A DNA stretch of 57,010 nt from Fictibacillus arsenicus. GTDB taxonomy: Bacteria > Bacillota > Bacilli > Bacillales > Fictibacillaceae. Below are positions 20,094 to 29,809 of this stretch, one piece after another (the stretch's first letter is position 1; each line of letters starts with the position of its first letter). A model generated the notes under the pieces. It had not been told where the DNA came from. It was given only the letters and a program-made list of their open reading frames with translations, and did no database searches. The DNA is taken from assembly GCF_001999465.1 (NCBI RefSeq), contig NZ_MQMF01000007.1, positions 1 through 57,010 of the forward strand, read 5' to 3'. A program made the position numbers and the translations under genes.

Positions 20094-20120
20094 GAAGGAT
20101 TTTGTAAAATGTTGAAGAAT
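20094..20120 (+). promoter_or_regulatory. sigma-H promoter of spoVG
   Basis: GAAGGATTT (20094-20102), 11-bp spacer, GAAGAAT (20114-20120). It fits the sigma-H consensus RnAGGAWWW-N11/12-RnnGAAT at every fixed position. spoVG is a classical sigma-H gene in B. subtilis; the AT-rich stretch just upstream (20041-20090) suits AbrB repression. Confidence 0.85.
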
Positions 20121-20164
20121 TGTAGTATTACGTTCTTATTATTGGAAAAAGGTGGTGTTTGTAA

Positions 20165-20455
20165 GTGGAAGTGACTGACGTAAGATTACGCCGTGTAAAT
20201 ACAGAAGGCCGTATGAAAGCGATTGCCTCCATTACAATCGATCATGAATTTGTTATTCATGATATCAGAGTAATTGATGGCAATAATGGAATGTTCGTAG
20301 CTATGCCAAGCAAACGAACACCAGATGGGGAATTCCGAGATATCGCACATCCGATTACTTCAAGTACTCGGGAAAAAATTCAAAATGCGGTATTAACAGA
20401 ATATCACCGTATGGGAGAAATGGAGTCTGCTTTGGAAGAAGCAGGAGCTTCTTAA
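20165..20455 (+). CDS. spoVG: SpoVG, RNA-binding regulator
   Basis: A 96-residue protein nearly identical to B. subtilis SpoVG ([22 protein letters not shown]...[20 protein letters not shown]). It affects asymmetric septation and cortex formation during sporulation, and homologues bind RNA and DNA. Start GTG 20165 after AAAAGGTGG. It has its own sigma-H promoter and a modest terminator, so it is mainly expressed at entry into stationary phase. Confidence 0.96.
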   Translation: MEVTDVRLRRVNTEGRMKAIASITIDHEFVIHDIRVIDGNNGMFVAMPSKRTPDGEFRDIAHPITSSTREKIQNAVLTEYHRMGEMESALEEAGAS

Positions 20456-20471
20456 TATCCTAATAAGAATC

Positions 20472-20507
20472 AAGAGCCTGGTCGCAAATGATTAGGTTCT
20501 TTTTATT
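20472..20507 (+). terminator. terminator after spoVG
   Basis: AAGAGCCT / AGGTTCTT stem (one G-T pair) with a 14-nt loop, followed by TTTTATTT. Confidence 0.6.
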
Positions 20508-20610
20508 TGCCTATTTTTATAATAATCTGAAACTTATGCAGAAAAATCAGCTCTTTTCCCCCATATTTTTCTCTATTTATATCAAACCATTGACAATCCC
20601 GCGTCACTTC

Positions 20611-20639
20611 TTGAAATGCCCCCGCGTTTAAGATATATT
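20611..20639 (+). promoter_or_regulatory. sigma-A promoter of glmU-prs
   Basis: TTGAAA (20611-20616), 17-bp spacer, TATATT (20634-20639), 45 bp before the glmU start. Confidence 0.65.
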
Positions 20640-20683
20640 CGTAATGGTATATTAAGAATTAGGAAAATGGATGGAGGTTCACT

Positions 20684-22063
20684 ATGACAAATCGCTATGC
20701 GGTCATTCTTGCTGCGGGTCAAGGAACAAGGATGAAATCCAAATTATATAAAGTATTACATCCTGTATGCGGTAAGCCGATGGTTCAGCATGTTGTTGAC
20801 CAAATCAGCTCACTTCAAATGAAGCAAATGGTGGCTGTAGTTGGCCATGGAGCAGAAAAAGTTCAGGAACAACTGGGCGATCACATTCAGTATGTCCTTC
20901 AAGAAGAACAACTTGGAACTGCTCATGCTGTTATGCAGGCAGAAGAGGTTCTGGCTAACGAAGAAGGAGTTACTCTTGTGGTGTGTGGTGACACTCCGCT
21001 TATTACATCTGAAACAATGGAAAAGCTTATTGCTGAACATGAATCACTTGGGGCAAAGGCTACTATCCTTACAGCTCAGGCAGATGATCCAACAGGCTAT
21101 GGCCGTATCATTCGCAACAGTGAAGGTACGGTTGAGAGAAATGTTGAGCACAAGGATGCATCTGAGGAAGAGCGTAAAGTTACTGAGATTAATACAGGAA
21201 CATACTGTTTTGATAATAAAGCGTTGTTTGAAGCTTTAAAGAAAGTAAGCAATGACAATGTACAGGGCGAATATTATTTGCCTGACGTAATCGAAATCTT
21301 GAAAAAAGCCGGCGAGGTAGTAGCGGCATATCAAACTCCTGATTTCAATGAAACGCTCGGTGTAAATGACCGAGTTGCCCTTTCAAAAGCGGAAAGCTTT
21401 ATGAAAAAGAGAATTAATGAGCGTCATATGAGAAATGGCGTTACATTAATTGATCCAGAACAAACGTATATTTCCGATGATGCGGAAATCGGAAGTGATA
21501 CAGTTATCTACCCTGGGACTGTTATTTTAGGGAACACGAAGATTGGTGAAGAGAATATCATTGGTCCTCAATCTGAAATCAAAGACAGTGTGGTGGGGAA
21601 TGGGAACACAATCCGGCAGTCTGTTATCCATGACAGTGAAGTTGGCAATGAAACAGCAATCGGGCCATTTGCTCACATTCGTCCTAAGTCTGTTCTTGAG
21701 AATAATGTGAAGATCGGAAATTTTGTCGAAATTAAAAAATCTGTTATGAGTACAGGAAGCAAAGCTTCACATTTAAGCTACATTGGAGATGCCGAAATTG
21801 GCAAAGATGTTAACTTGGGCTGTGGATCTATTACTGTGAATTATGATGGTAAGAATAAGTTTCTGACAAAAGTAGAAGATGGTGCATTCATCGGCTGTAA
21901 TTCCAACTTAGTAGCACCTGTTACAGTTGGGAAAAACGCTTATGTTGCAGCAGGTTCTACCATTACGAATGATGTTCCGGCTGAGTCACTGTCCATCGCA
22001 AGATCGCGCCAGACCGTTAAAGAAAACTACGTTCAAAAGCTTAACGAAAAACAAAACCAATAA
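20684..22063 (+). CDS. glmU: bifunctional N-acetylglucosamine-1-P uridyltransferase / glucosamine-1-P acetyltransferase
   Basis: Makes UDP-GlcNAc for peptidoglycan and teichoic acids in two steps. 459 residues. The N-terminal nucleotidyltransferase starts with [20 protein letters not shown]. From about residue 250 the left-handed beta-helix shows the hexapeptide repeats ([24 protein letters not shown]) and the acetyltransferase site around SYIGDAEIG. Start ATG 20684 with GGAGG. It is 31 bp from prs and probably co-transcribed with it. Confidence 0.97.
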   Translation: MTNRYAVILAAGQGTRMKSKLYKVLHPVCGKPMVQHVVDQISSLQMKQMVAVVGHGAEKVQEQLGDHIQYVLQEEQLGTAHAVMQAEEVLANEEGVTLVVCGDTPLITSETMEKLIAEHESLGAKATILTAQADDPTGYGRIIRNSEGTVERNVEHKDASEEERKVTEINTGTYCFDNKALFEALKKVSNDNVQGEYYLPDVIEILKKAGEVVAAYQTPDFNETLGVNDRVALSKAESFMKKRINERHMRNGVTLIDPEQTYISDDAEIGSDTVIYPGTVILGNTKIGEENIIGPQSEIKDSVVGNGNTIRQSVIHDSEVGNETAIGPFAHIRPKSVLENNVKIGNFVEIKKSVMSTGSKASHLSYIGDAEIGKDVNLGCGSITVNYDGKNKFLTKVEDGAFIGCNSNLVAPVTVGKNAYVAAGSTITNDVPAESLSIARSRQTVKENYVQKLNEKQNQ

Positions 22064-22094
22064 TTATTAAGAGTGGGGAAGGATGAAGCCATCA

Positions 22095-23045
22095 ATGAGT
22101 ACGTATGTAGATCCTACATTAAAAGTTTTCACTTTAAATTCCAATAAGGAACTTTCAAAAGAGATTGCCGAGCATATTGGAATTGAGCTTGGAGAAAGTT
22201 CAGTAACAAAATTCAGTGACGGGGAAATTCAAATTAACATTGAAGAAAGTATCCGCGGATGTGAAGTATATGTTATTCAATCCACTAGCGACCCTGTCAA
22301 CCAGCATTTAATGGAACTTTTAATTATGATTGATGCTTTAAAACGTGCATCTGCTAAAACGATTAATGTCGTTATTCCTTACTATGGCTATGCACGCCAA
22401 GACCGAAAAGCGCGTGCACGTGAGCCGATTACTGCAAAGCTTGTTGCAAACTTGCTTGAAACTGCAGGAGCTACTCGTGTCATTGCAATCGATCTTCATG
22501 CAACTCAAATTCAAGGCTTTTTCGACATTCCTGTAGACCAGCTGCTTGGTGTGCCGATTCTTGCTAACTATTTCTCAAATAAAAATTTAGACGACATCGT
22601 TATCGTATCACCAGATCATGGTGGTGTAACAAGAGCACGTAAAATGGCTGACCGTCTTAAAGCACCGATCGCCATTATTGATAAGCGCCGTCCTCGTCCG
22701 AATGTTTCAGAAGTAATGAACATCGTAGGGAACATTGAAGGCAAAACAGCAATTTTAATCGATGACATTATTGATACAGCGGGTACGATTACACTGGCTG
22801 CTAATGCGCTTATTGAAAACGGAGCGAAAGAAGTATACGCATGCTGTACGCATCCAGTACTTTCTGGGCCAGCTATGGACCGAATCCAAAACTCTTCTAT
22901 TAAAGAACTAGTTGTGACAAACACGATCGTTCTTCCTGAAGAAAAGAAAATAGACAAAGTTACACAGCTATCAGTAGCGCCATTATTAGGTGAAGCGATC
23001 ATCCGTGTTCACGAGCAGTTATCTGTTTCTAAATTGTTTGATTAA
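22095..23045 (+). CDS. prs: ribose-phosphate pyrophosphokinase
   Basis: Synthesises PRPP from ribose-5-phosphate and ATP, feeding purine, pyrimidine, histidine, tryptophan and NAD synthesis. [17 protein letters not shown] is the ATP-binding flexible loop; DDIIDTAGT is the PRPP loop. I start at ATG 22095 (316 residues; B. subtilis 317), with GGGGAAGGA 12 bp upstream. An ATG at 22083 touches that ribosome site and is less likely. Confidence 0.95.
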   Translation: MSTYVDPTLKVFTLNSNKELSKEIAEHIGIELGESSVTKFSDGEIQINIEESIRGCEVYVIQSTSDPVNQHLMELLIMIDALKRASAKTINVVIPYYGYARQDRKARAREPITAKLVANLLETAGATRVIAIDLHATQIQGFFDIPVDQLLGVPILANYFSNKNLDDIVIVSPDHGGVTRARKMADRLKAPIAIIDKRRPRPNVSEVMNIVGNIEGKTAILIDDIIDTAGTITLAANALIENGAKEVYACCTHPVLSGPAMDRIQNSSIKELVVTNTIVLPEEKKIDKVTQLSVAPLLGEAIIRVHEQLSVSKLFD

Positions 23046-23054
23046 AATTTTTGC

Positions 23055-23268
23055 AGCTCTTCTATAAAATTGTCGCTTTTGCGTTTGTTCATTTCTCTTC
23101 ATTGAAGAATTGATTGTAGTGTAAGGTGCGAGACTCCTGGGGGATCAGTGGGACAGGTGAGACTCTTAAAGGCACAATGTGCCAAGAGGCTCACCGCCCA
23201 CCCCCCGGAAAGCGAGCAACCTGAAACGGAAATCAACGCTTTATGCAACAAGTATTGCTAAGACAGTT
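23055..23268 (+). mobile_element. MITE-like repeat, copy 4 (short form)
   Basis: The core 23109-23237 (129 bp) has ends ATTGATT and AATCAAC. The internal hairpin is GGTGAGACTCTT / AAGAGGCTCACC; its arm sequence differs from other copies on both sides so that pairing is kept. The outer arms are degraded (AGCTCTTCTATAAAA on the left, GACAGTT on the right), and I see no target duplication. It lies between prs and the sigma-B promoter of ctc. Confidence 0.72.
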
Positions 23269-23349
23269 TTTTAGAAGATGCTAAAGTTAATATCTTAATC
23301 AAATCATTTTCGCTAAAGAAGAGCTTGCTAAACCGATTTCTAACTTCAC

Positions 23350-23375
23350 GTTTTAAAATCTTCCACTTCGGGTAA
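23350..23375 (+). promoter_or_regulatory. sigma-B promoter of ctc
   Basis: GTTTTA (23350-23355), 14-bp spacer, GGGTAA (23370-23375), each one base from the sigma-B consensus GTTTAA-N12/15-GGGTAT. ctc is a textbook sigma-B general-stress gene in B. subtilis, which supports the call. Confidence 0.75.
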
Positions 23376-23415
23376 TCCTTTTAAGAGACTCGAAATAGGA
23401 AAGGTGGATCTCAAT

Positions 23416-24069
23416 ATGGCAACGAATCTAACAGTCGAAAAACGAGATACTGAAAAACGTTCATTTTTGACGGAGTTAAGAAATAAAGGACATGTTCCGG
23501 CAAACCTTTATGGTTATGGAACAGAGTCTGTTGCACTGTCCGTTGATGAACCTGAATTTATTAAAGCTTATAGAGAAGTAGGTAGAAACGGCGTACTCAA
23601 ACTTAAAGTGGATGGAAAAGATTATTCTGTCATGGTGCAGGAAATGCAAGTACATCCATTAAAGAATGCTGTTACTCATATTGATTTTATTGCGATTGAT
23701 CTAAATAAAGAAACAGAAGCTGAAGTGCCAGTTGTATTAACAGGCGATTCTGCCGGAGTTAAGGAAGGCGGAGTTCTGCAGCGAGTACATGCAACTGTAA
23801 ACGTAAAAGCACTTCCGTCAGACTTCCCGGAGCAATTGGAAGCTTCTGTAGAAGACTTAAACATTGGTGATTCCTTGTATGTTAAGGACTTGCCGACTGG
23901 CAGCAAATACGAAATTCTTCATGAAGAAGATGAAGTAATAGCAAGTGTTGTACCACCTAAACTTCAAGACGAAGAAACTGACCCAGAAACAGAAGAAGCG
24001 GATGAAGCTGGAGATGCTCCAGAGTCCTCTGAATCTGTAGCTGACGATGGTCAAGAAGATCAGAAGTAA
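23416..24069 (+). CDS. ctc: general stress protein Ctc, ribosomal protein L25 family
   Basis: TL5/L25-type protein of 217 residues that binds 5S rRNA. The N-terminal L25 domain (residues 1-95) contains SFLTELRNKGHVPANLYGYG; the C-terminal beta domain follows (about 96-185), and the tail is an acidic run of Glu/Asp. It starts at ATG 23416 after AAAGGTGG. The upstream sigma-B promoter indicates induction by general stress. It is followed by a strong terminator. Confidence 0.94.
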   Translation: MATNLTVEKRDTEKRSFLTELRNKGHVPANLYGYGTESVALSVDEPEFIKAYREVGRNGVLKLKVDGKDYSVMVQEMQVHPLKNAVTHIDFIAIDLNKETEAEVPVVLTGDSAGVKEGGVLQRVHATVNVKALPSDFPEQLEASVEDLNIGDSLYVKDLPTGSKYEILHEEDEVIASVVPPKLQDEETDPETEEADEAGDAPESSESVADDGQEDQK

Positions 24070-24086
24070 GACGAATAGGTATATAT

Positions 24087-24114
24087 AAAACGCAGCCTCC
24101 GCTGCGTTTTATTC
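24087..24114 (+). terminator. terminator after ctc
   Basis: Perfect 10-bp stem AAAACGCAGC / GCTGCGTTTT with a CTCC loop. Confidence 0.9.
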
Positions 24115-24174
24115 TGTTTATAAGAATTGATGTATAATGGTCATATGATATTTTAAAGGTTAGGTGAACCAAAA

Positions 24175-24735
24175 GTGAAATTGTTTATAGGACTCGGGAA
24201 TCCTGGATCAAGATTTGATGGAACCCGACATAACATTGGGTTTGAAGTAATCGACAGACTTTCCGATTCTTTGAACATTCAAATGCAGCAGACAAAATTT
24301 AAGGGAATATACGGCACAGTCAACGTTGGCGGAGAAAAAATTTATTTACTTAAACCCCTGACGTATATGAATTTGTCTGGTCAATGTATACGTCCATTCA
24401 TGGATTATTTTCAAATACCTGTTGAGGACATTCTTGTGATTTATGATGATCTCGATACTCAGCCAGGCAAACTGAGACTGCGAACGAAAGGCAGTGCTGG
24501 CGGTCATAATGGAATTAAGTCTATGATTGCCCATCTTGGAACACAGGAATTCAAGCGGATCCGCTTCGGAATCGGCCGTCCGCAAAATCAGCAGCCTGTT
24601 CCTGATTTTGTGCTTAACCGTTTTACTAAAGAAGAACAGCCTGATGTGGAGAGTGGAATTGAACGTGCTGTTAAAGCCAGTGAGGCTTTTATCGATACAT
24701 CATTTGATAAGGTGATGAATAAGTTTAATGGGTAA
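24175..24735 (+). CDS. pth: peptidyl-tRNA hydrolase (SpoVC)
   Basis: Releases peptides from peptidyl-tRNA dropped by stalled ribosomes; essential in B. subtilis (spoVC). 186 residues. FIGLGNPG at the N-terminus, catalytic His in TRHNIGF (about residue 20), [10 protein letters not shown] and [11 protein letters not shown] are all present. The start is GTG 24175 with TTAGGTGA upstream. fin follows, 64 bp downstream. Confidence 0.96.
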   Translation: MKLFIGLGNPGSRFDGTRHNIGFEVIDRLSDSLNIQMQQTKFKGIYGTVNVGGEKIYLLKPLTYMNLSGQCIRPFMDYFQIPVEDILVIYDDLDTQPGKLRLRTKGSAGGHNGIKSMIAHLGTQEFKRIRFGIGRPQNQQPVPDFVLNRFTKEEQPDVESGIERAVKASEAFIDTSFDKVMNKFNG

Positions 24736-24799
24736 AGAATAGATTACACATGTTCCGCTCATAATGGTTAGTAGAATGCTAACCGAAAGGGGAACGTAT

Positions 24800-25030
24800 A
24801 TGGCTATTCATTACCGGTGCAGGCATTGTAAAACACATGTTGGCACCATTGATCACCATACTGTAAACTCAGCGAACCTTGGATTTGAAACACTAACTGC
24901 AGAAGAACGGCAGGATTTACTCTCCTACAAAGAGAATGGAGATATAGAAGTAACGACTACTTGTGAAGATTGTCAGGATACACTAGAACGGTATCCTGAA
25001 TTTCATACACTGAAATCTTTTATTCAATAA
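24800..25030 (+). CDS. fin: anti-sigma-F factor Fin (YabK)
   Basis: A 76-residue zinc-ribbon protein (C7-x2-C10 and C-x2-C in TTCEDCQD) that in B. subtilis binds core RNA polymerase or sigma-F to help switch the forespore from sigma-F to sigma-G. ATG 24800 follows GAAAGGGG and gives the family length; the frame could extend upstream to 24764 without a ribosome site. With gin at the other end of the window, both forespore switch factors are present. A terminator separates it from mfd. Confidence 0.92.
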   Translation: MAIHYRCRHCKTHVGTIDHHTVNSANLGFETLTAEERQDLLSYKENGDIEVTTTCEDCQDTLERYPEFHTLKSFIQ

Positions 25031-25036
25031 GGTATT

Positions 25037-25078
25037 GCTTTGGCCGCAGGCTATTAATGCGGTCCAAAGCCTTTTTCT
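25037..25078 (+). terminator. terminator after fin
   Basis: GCTTTGG-CCGCA / TGCGGTCCAAAGC stem with one bulge and a 9-nt loop, then CTTTTTCT. Confidence 0.8.
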
Positions 25079-25132
25079 GTTTACATGTCATAGTCTACAG
25101 CTATGAACGGCGTTTGAGAGGGGGAGAAAGAA

Positions 25133-28100
25133 TTGCTCGGATTAAAGAGATATTTTAGTCAGGGAGAAGATTTTGATTCTATTTTAAATGGTATAAATGT
25201 CGGACTGAAAGAACAATTAGTTGCGGGTCTTTCAGGTTCTGCACGGACAATGCTGATCAGCAGCCTGCATGAAAAAACGGGTAAGCCTCAACTGGTTGTC
25301 ACACATAACTTATTTCAGGCACAAAAGTTGTATGAAGATTTAATTTCTCTTTTACCTGAAGATGAAGTTTATTTATATCCGGTTAACGACTTAATCTCTT
25401 CAGAAATGGCAATATCAAGTCCGGAATTAAAAAGTCAGCGCATAGATGCTCTGAACTATTTAAGCAAGTCTGCTTCGGGTGTCATCATTACACCGATTGC
25501 GGGGTTAAGAAGATATTTGCCGCCTATTGAAACTTGGAAACAAGCAGGACTTTCTTTTCGTATGGGAGATGAGATCGATCCTGATCAAATATTAAATAAG
25601 CTTGTTGCCATGGGGTATGAAAGGACATCAATGGTTCAAACTCCTGGCGAATTTAGTGTGCGCGGGGGAATTATTGATATTTTCCCTTTAACTCTTAAGA
25701 ACCCTGTTCGTATTGAACTATTTGATACAGAAATCGATTCAATCAGGTACTTCGAAGCAGAAACGCAGCGTTCAAAAGATAAAGTACAAGAGATTTCCAT
25801 CGTTCCTGCAGAAGAACTCATTTTGTTTAATGAGCATTACGAACAAGCTGCCGAGCGGATTGATGCGAGGCTAGCAGACACACTAAAAAATATTAAAGAT
25901 GATTCACTAAAAGAGATGCTTGTTGAAAATATCAGCTATGAAACAGGACGATTAAGAGAGCATCAACAGTTCCAAAGTATGTATAAGTACGCTTCTTTGT
26001 TTTATGATAATCCGGCAAGCCTTTTGGATTATGTTTCTCCTGACTGCTTAATCATTATGGATGAGATCGGACGGATACAGGAAACGAGCCAGCAGCTGGA
26101 TAAGGAAGAAGCAGAGTGGCAGACAGCTCTATTGGAACATGGTGAGCTTGTCCGGGGTCTCACGATATCGCCTGATACAAACGTAATCCTAGGTGACAAA
26201 AAGAGTTTCCCGATTATTTATCTATCTCTTTTCTTAAGACATGTTCCTCATACCCAGCCGCAGAACATTTTAAATGTAGAATGCAAAAGTATGCAAAACT
26301 TCCATGGGCAGATGAATGTACTAAAAGGAGAAATGGATCGCTGGAAAAAACTTGGATTTGCGATCGTTTTTGTTGCGCTGAACAAAGAACGTGCAAACCG
26401 TCTGGAAAGAGTTCTGGCTGACTATGAGATGGATGCCGGAATTATAGATGACAATAAAGATATTCACCCCAAGACAAGCCAGATATTGCTTGGAGACCTT
26501 GCAAGTGGTTTCGAGTCCACAAAACAAAAGCTTGTTGTCATAACAGAAGAGGAAGTTTTTACGAAAAAAGCGAAGCGTCCTGCCCGCAAGCAGAAGATGA
26601 CAAATGCTGAACGAATAAAAAGCTATTCAGAACTAAAGGTGGGCGACTATGTTGTTCACGTTAACCACGGGATCGGAAAATATTTAGGCATTGAGACGCT
26701 CGAAATCAAAGGTGTGCATAAGGATTATCTGCACATTAAGTATTCTGGCAATGACACGCTTTACGTACCTGTAGATCAGATCGACCAAGTGCAAAAATAT
26801 GTCGGCTCTGAAGGTAAAGAGCCGAAGATCTACTCATTAGGCGGAAGTGACTGGAAAAAAGTAAAAAGCAGAGTTAAGTCTTCTGTACAGGATATCGCAG
26901 ATGATTTAATTAAGCTTTATGCGGAACGTGAAGCAAGTAAAGGATATGCGTTCTCAGAGGATGGCGCTGAACAGAGTGAATTCGAAGGAAGCTTTCCGTA
27001 TCAAGAGACAGAAGACCAGCTTCGTACGATCGAAGAGATTAAAAAAGACATGGAAAGCATTCGTCCTATGGACCGGCTGCTCTGCGGAGATGTTGGCTAT
27101 GGAAAAACAGAAGTGGCGATCCGTGCTGCTTTTAAAGCGATTATGGATGGAAAGCAGGTAGCTTTTCTCGTGCCGACAACCATTCTTGCTCAGCAGCACT
27201 TCGAAACGTTCCGTGAGCGGTTTTCAGAGTTTCCAATTACGATTGGCAGCTTAAGCCGTTTCCGTTCAAAAAAAGAACAGAACGAAGTAATAAAAGGCTT
27301 AAAAGCAGGCACTGTAGATATTGCGATCGGTACGCACCGTCTTCTTTCAAAAGATGTTCAATATAAGGACCTCGGATTATTGATTATCGATGAAGAGCAG
27401 CGTTTTGGAGTCACCCATAAAGAAAAGATTAAAACGCTCAAATCGAATGTGGATGTACTTACATTAACTGCAACACCAATACCGCGCACACTGCACATGT
27501 CCATGCTTGGAGTGCGTGATCTGTCGGTTATAGAAACACCTCCTGAAAACCGTTTTCCAATCCAGACGTATGTCATGGAGTACAACGGTTCCCTTGTCCG
27601 TGAAGCCATTGAAAGAGAGATGGGACGCGGCGGCCAAGTATATTTTCTGTACAACCGGGTCGATTCCATAGAGAGGATGGCTGAACAGATCTCTATGCTT
27701 GTTCCTGATTGCCGGGTGGCGTATGCACATGGTCAAATGTCAGAGAACGAGCTAGAAACAGTCATGCTTGAGTTTTTAGAAGGAAACTATGATGTGTTAG
27801 TATCCACGACGATTATTGAAACAGGTGTCGATATACCGAATGTAAATACCCTTATCGTCTATGATGCGGATAAAATGGGATTATCTCAGCTTTATCAGCT
27901 TCGCGGACGTGTAGGACGATCCAATCGTGTTGCTTATGCGTATTTTACGTATCAGCGTGACAAAGTTTTAACAGAAGTCGCTGAGAAACGACTGCAGGCA
28001 ATAAAAGAATTCACAGAGTTAGGTTCAGGCTTTAAGATTGCAATGCGCGACCTGTCTATCCGAGGTGCTGGAAACCTTCTTGGTGCTCAGCAGCATGGAT

Positions 28101-28672
28101 TTATTGATTCTGTAGGTTTTGACCTTTATTCGCAGATGCTTGAAGAAGCTATCGAGGAACGCAAAGGAACGAAACCAAAAGAAGTGGAAGAGGAAATGGA
28201 CTTCAACATAGAAGTGGATGCTTATATTCCTTCCAGTTACATTGGTGATGAGAAACAAAAGATCGAAATGTATAAGCATGTACGAGCTGCTAAGTCACTA
28301 AAAGATATTTCTGATTTGCAGGAGGAATTCATCGATCGTTTTGGCGATTATCCTGTTGAAGTCGAATGTTTGCTGCTGGCTGCAGGAATAAAGCTGCGTG
28401 CTAAGCGTGAAGGCATTCAATCGATCGAACAAAAGCAAGACACGATTAATATGCTTCTCACCGAAAGTTCGACGGCTTCAGTTGATGGAGGAAAAATGTT
28501 TGAGATCGCAAACAAGATCGGAAGACATGTGAACCTTGGGATGCAAAATAACTTTATGAAAGTGGTTATTAACCGAAAACGCCTAAAAGACTTAGAGCTC
28601 TTAAAACAAATTGATCTTTTCCTAAAAGAAATAAAGCATGCAAGGAAAGAAAAGACAACAAATACACGCTAA
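25133..28672 (+). CDS. mfd: transcription-repair coupling factor Mfd
   Basis: DNA translocase that removes RNA polymerase stalled at lesions and recruits UvrA. 1179 residues. The order is a UvrB-like N-terminal module, the RNA-polymerase interaction domain around KVGDYVVHVNHGIGKYLG (about 500-520), the RecG-like motor with Walker A GDVGYGKTEVA (about 652), DEEQRFG box and GRVGR motif VI, then the C-terminal autoinhibitory domain. The start is TTG 25133 after GGGGGAGA, giving the expected length. spoVT lies 145 bp downstream. Confidence 0.97.
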   Translation: MLGLKRYFSQGEDFDSILNGINVGLKEQLVAGLSGSARTMLISSLHEKTGKPQLVVTHNLFQAQKLYEDLISLLPEDEVYLYPVNDLISSEMAISSPELKSQRIDALNYLSKSASGVIITPIAGLRRYLPPIETWKQAGLSFRMGDEIDPDQILNKLVAMGYERTSMVQTPGEFSVRGGIIDIFPLTLKNPVRIELFDTEIDSIRYFEAETQRSKDKVQEISIVPAEELILFNEHYEQAAERIDARLADTLKNIKDDSLKEMLVENISYETGRLREHQQFQSMYKYASLFYDNPASLLDYVSPDCLIIMDEIGRIQETSQQLDKEEAEWQTALLEHGELVRGLTISPDTNVILGDKKSFPIIYLSLFLRHVPHTQPQNILNVECKSMQNFHGQMNVLKGEMDRWKKLGFAIVFVALNKERANRLERVLADYEMDAGIIDDNKDIHPKTSQILLGDLASGFESTKQKLVVITEEEVFTKKAKRPARKQKMTNAERIKSYSELKVGDYVVHVNHGIGKYLGIETLEIKGVHKDYLHIKYSGNDTLYVPVDQIDQVQKYVGSEGKEPKIYSLGGSDWKKVKSRVKSSVQDIADDLIKLYAEREASKGYAFSEDGAEQSEFEGSFPYQETEDQLRTIEEIKKDMESIRPMDRLLCGDVGYGKTEVAIRAAFKAIMDGKQVAFLVPTTILAQQHFETFRERFSEFPITIGSLSRFRSKKEQNEVIKGLKAGTVDIAIGTHRLLSKDVQYKDLGLLIIDEEQRFGVTHKEKIKTLKSNVDVLTLTATPIPRTLHMSMLGVRDLSVIETPPENRFPIQTYVMEYNGSLVREAIEREMGRGGQVYFLYNRVDSIERMAEQISMLVPDCRVAYAHGQMSENELETVMLEFLEGNYDVLVSTTIIETGVDIPNVNTLIVYDADKMGLSQLYQLRGRVGRSNRVAYAYFTYQRDKVLTEVAEKRLQAIKEFTELGSGFKIAMRDLSIRGAGNLLGAQQHGFIDSVGFDLYSQMLEEAIEERKGTKPKEVEEEMDFNIEVDAYIPSSYIGDEKQKIEMYKHVRAAKSLKDISDLQEEFIDRFGDYPVEVECLLLAAGIKLRAKREGIQSIEQKQDTINMLLTESSTASVDGGKMFEIANKIGRHVNLGMQNNFMKVVINRKRLKDLELLKQIDLFLKEIKHARKEKTTNTR

Positions 28673-28709
28673 AATTTAATAAGCCCTCTCATTCGTGAAT
28701 AGAACAGGA

Positions 28710-28778
28710 GATGTAACAAATAATAAACCTAGAAAATGGAACATTCTTTCTGAGAAGGAACCATTTTGTTGTTACATC
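28710..28778. repeat. large inverted repeat between mfd and spoVT
   Basis: Outer arms GATGTAAC / GTTACATC (28710-28717, 28771-28778) and inner arms AAAATGG / CCATTTT (28733-28739, 28761-28767) nest symmetrically. There is no T-run after it, so it is not a standard terminator. It ends 40 bp before the spoVT start and could be an operator or an mRNA structure. Confidence 0.55.
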
Positions 28779-28817
28779 AGTGCACTATCATCATCCGAAA
28801 GAGAGGGCATTATTTAT

Positions 28818-29354
28818 ATGAAAGCGACTGGTATCGTTCGACGTATTGATGACCTTGGGCGCGTTGTTATTCCTAAAGAAATCCGCAGAACACTGCGAAT
28901 TCGAGAGGGAGACCCGCTTGAGATTTTTGTAGACAGAGATGGAGAAGTCATCTTAAAAAAATATTCTCCGATTAATGAGCTTGGCGACTTTGCGAAAGAA
29001 TATGCAGAAAGCCTTGCAGACAGTACAGGTCATGTAGTTTTAATTGCTGACCGCGATACATATATTGCGGTAGCTGGCGGATCCAAAAAAGACTATCACA
29101 ATAAAGCCATAGGCAAAGTAGTGGAATCTTCTATGAGTGACCGGAAGACACTGGTTGAATCAAACGGAACAGAAGCCGAGCTTATTGATGGTATTAAAGA
29201 AAATACATCTCATGTGATCGCTCCAATCATAGCGGGCGGCGATCCAATTGGAGCGGTCGTTATGATCGGAAAAGAAGGAAAGAAGCTTACTGAACTGGAG
29301 CAGAAACTTGCTGAAACTGCTGCAGGATTTTTAGCCAGACAGATGGAGCAATAA
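28818..29354 (+). CDS. spoVT: stage V sporulation regulator SpoVT
   Basis: Forespore transcription factor that modulates sigma-G genes, 178 residues. The N-terminal AbrB-like swapped-hairpin domain (residues 1-53, ATGIVRRIDDLGRVVIPKEIRR) is a paralogue of AbrB in this window; the C-terminal GAF-like domain (about 60-178) binds an unknown ligand. Start ATG 28818 after GAGAGGG. The frame extends upstream to 28695 through the inverted repeat, but that part is not conserved with the family. Terminator follows. Confidence 0.95.
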   Translation: MKATGIVRRIDDLGRVVIPKEIRRTLRIREGDPLEIFVDRDGEVILKKYSPINELGDFAKEYAESLADSTGHVVLIADRDTYIAVAGGSKKDYHNKAIGKVVESSMSDRKTLVESNGTEAELIDGIKENTSHVIAPIIAGGDPIGAVVMIGKEGKKLTELEQKLAETAAGFLARQMEQ

Positions 29355-29385
29355 GAAAGGGCTATCTTCGCCCTTTCTTTTTTTG
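29355..29385 (+). terminator. terminator after spoVT
   Basis: AAGAAAGGGC / GCCCTTTCTT stem with a short loop and T-run. Confidence 0.88.
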
Positions 29386-29452
29386 TTTTTGCAACACATG
29401 TATATCGCCGGGCGATACGTTACCACAAAGGCACGAGCGTTACTTTCAATTG

Positions 29453-29461
29453 TGGTATAAT
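29453..29461 (+). promoter_or_regulatory. possible extended -10 promoter upstream of yabM
   Basis: TGGTATAAT is a perfect extended -10, without a convincing -35. It is 350 bp before yabM, with repeat copy 5 between. Confidence 0.4.
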
Positions 29462-29602
29462 ACGTTGAATTAAAAAGAATTATAAAAAGATGTGTCGACA
29501 TGTGTCGTCCCGGGAAATATTAATCTGAATGGGTTCTTTTAAAGAGAGTCTCTTCTCTTAAAGAATGATGCCCTTCAGCTCTTTTCATTCTCTCCATTGC
29601 AA

Positions 29603-29765
29603 GTTGATTGGAGAGCAAGGTGCGAGACTCCTATGGGACAAGTGGGACAGGTGAGACTCCTACGGGTGCAAAGCGATAGGAGGCTCACCGCCCGCCCCAA
29701 GGAAAGCGAACAACTGGAGCGGAAATCAACCACTTTCAAGAGCTACAAGGTTTACGAAAACAGTA
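29603..29765 (+). mobile_element. MITE-like repeat, copy 5 (short form)
   Basis: Core 29603-29730 from GTTGATTGGAG to AATCAAC; the right arm with TTTACGAAAACAG runs on to about 29765. The left arm before 29603 is recognisable only in part. The hairpin is GGTGAGACTCCTA / TAGGAGGCTCACC. No target duplication is visible. Confidence 0.75.
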
Positions 29766-29809
29766 TTTGAAAATTGATGGAAAACGTTAAGGATTTTTGA
29801 GGTACTAGA

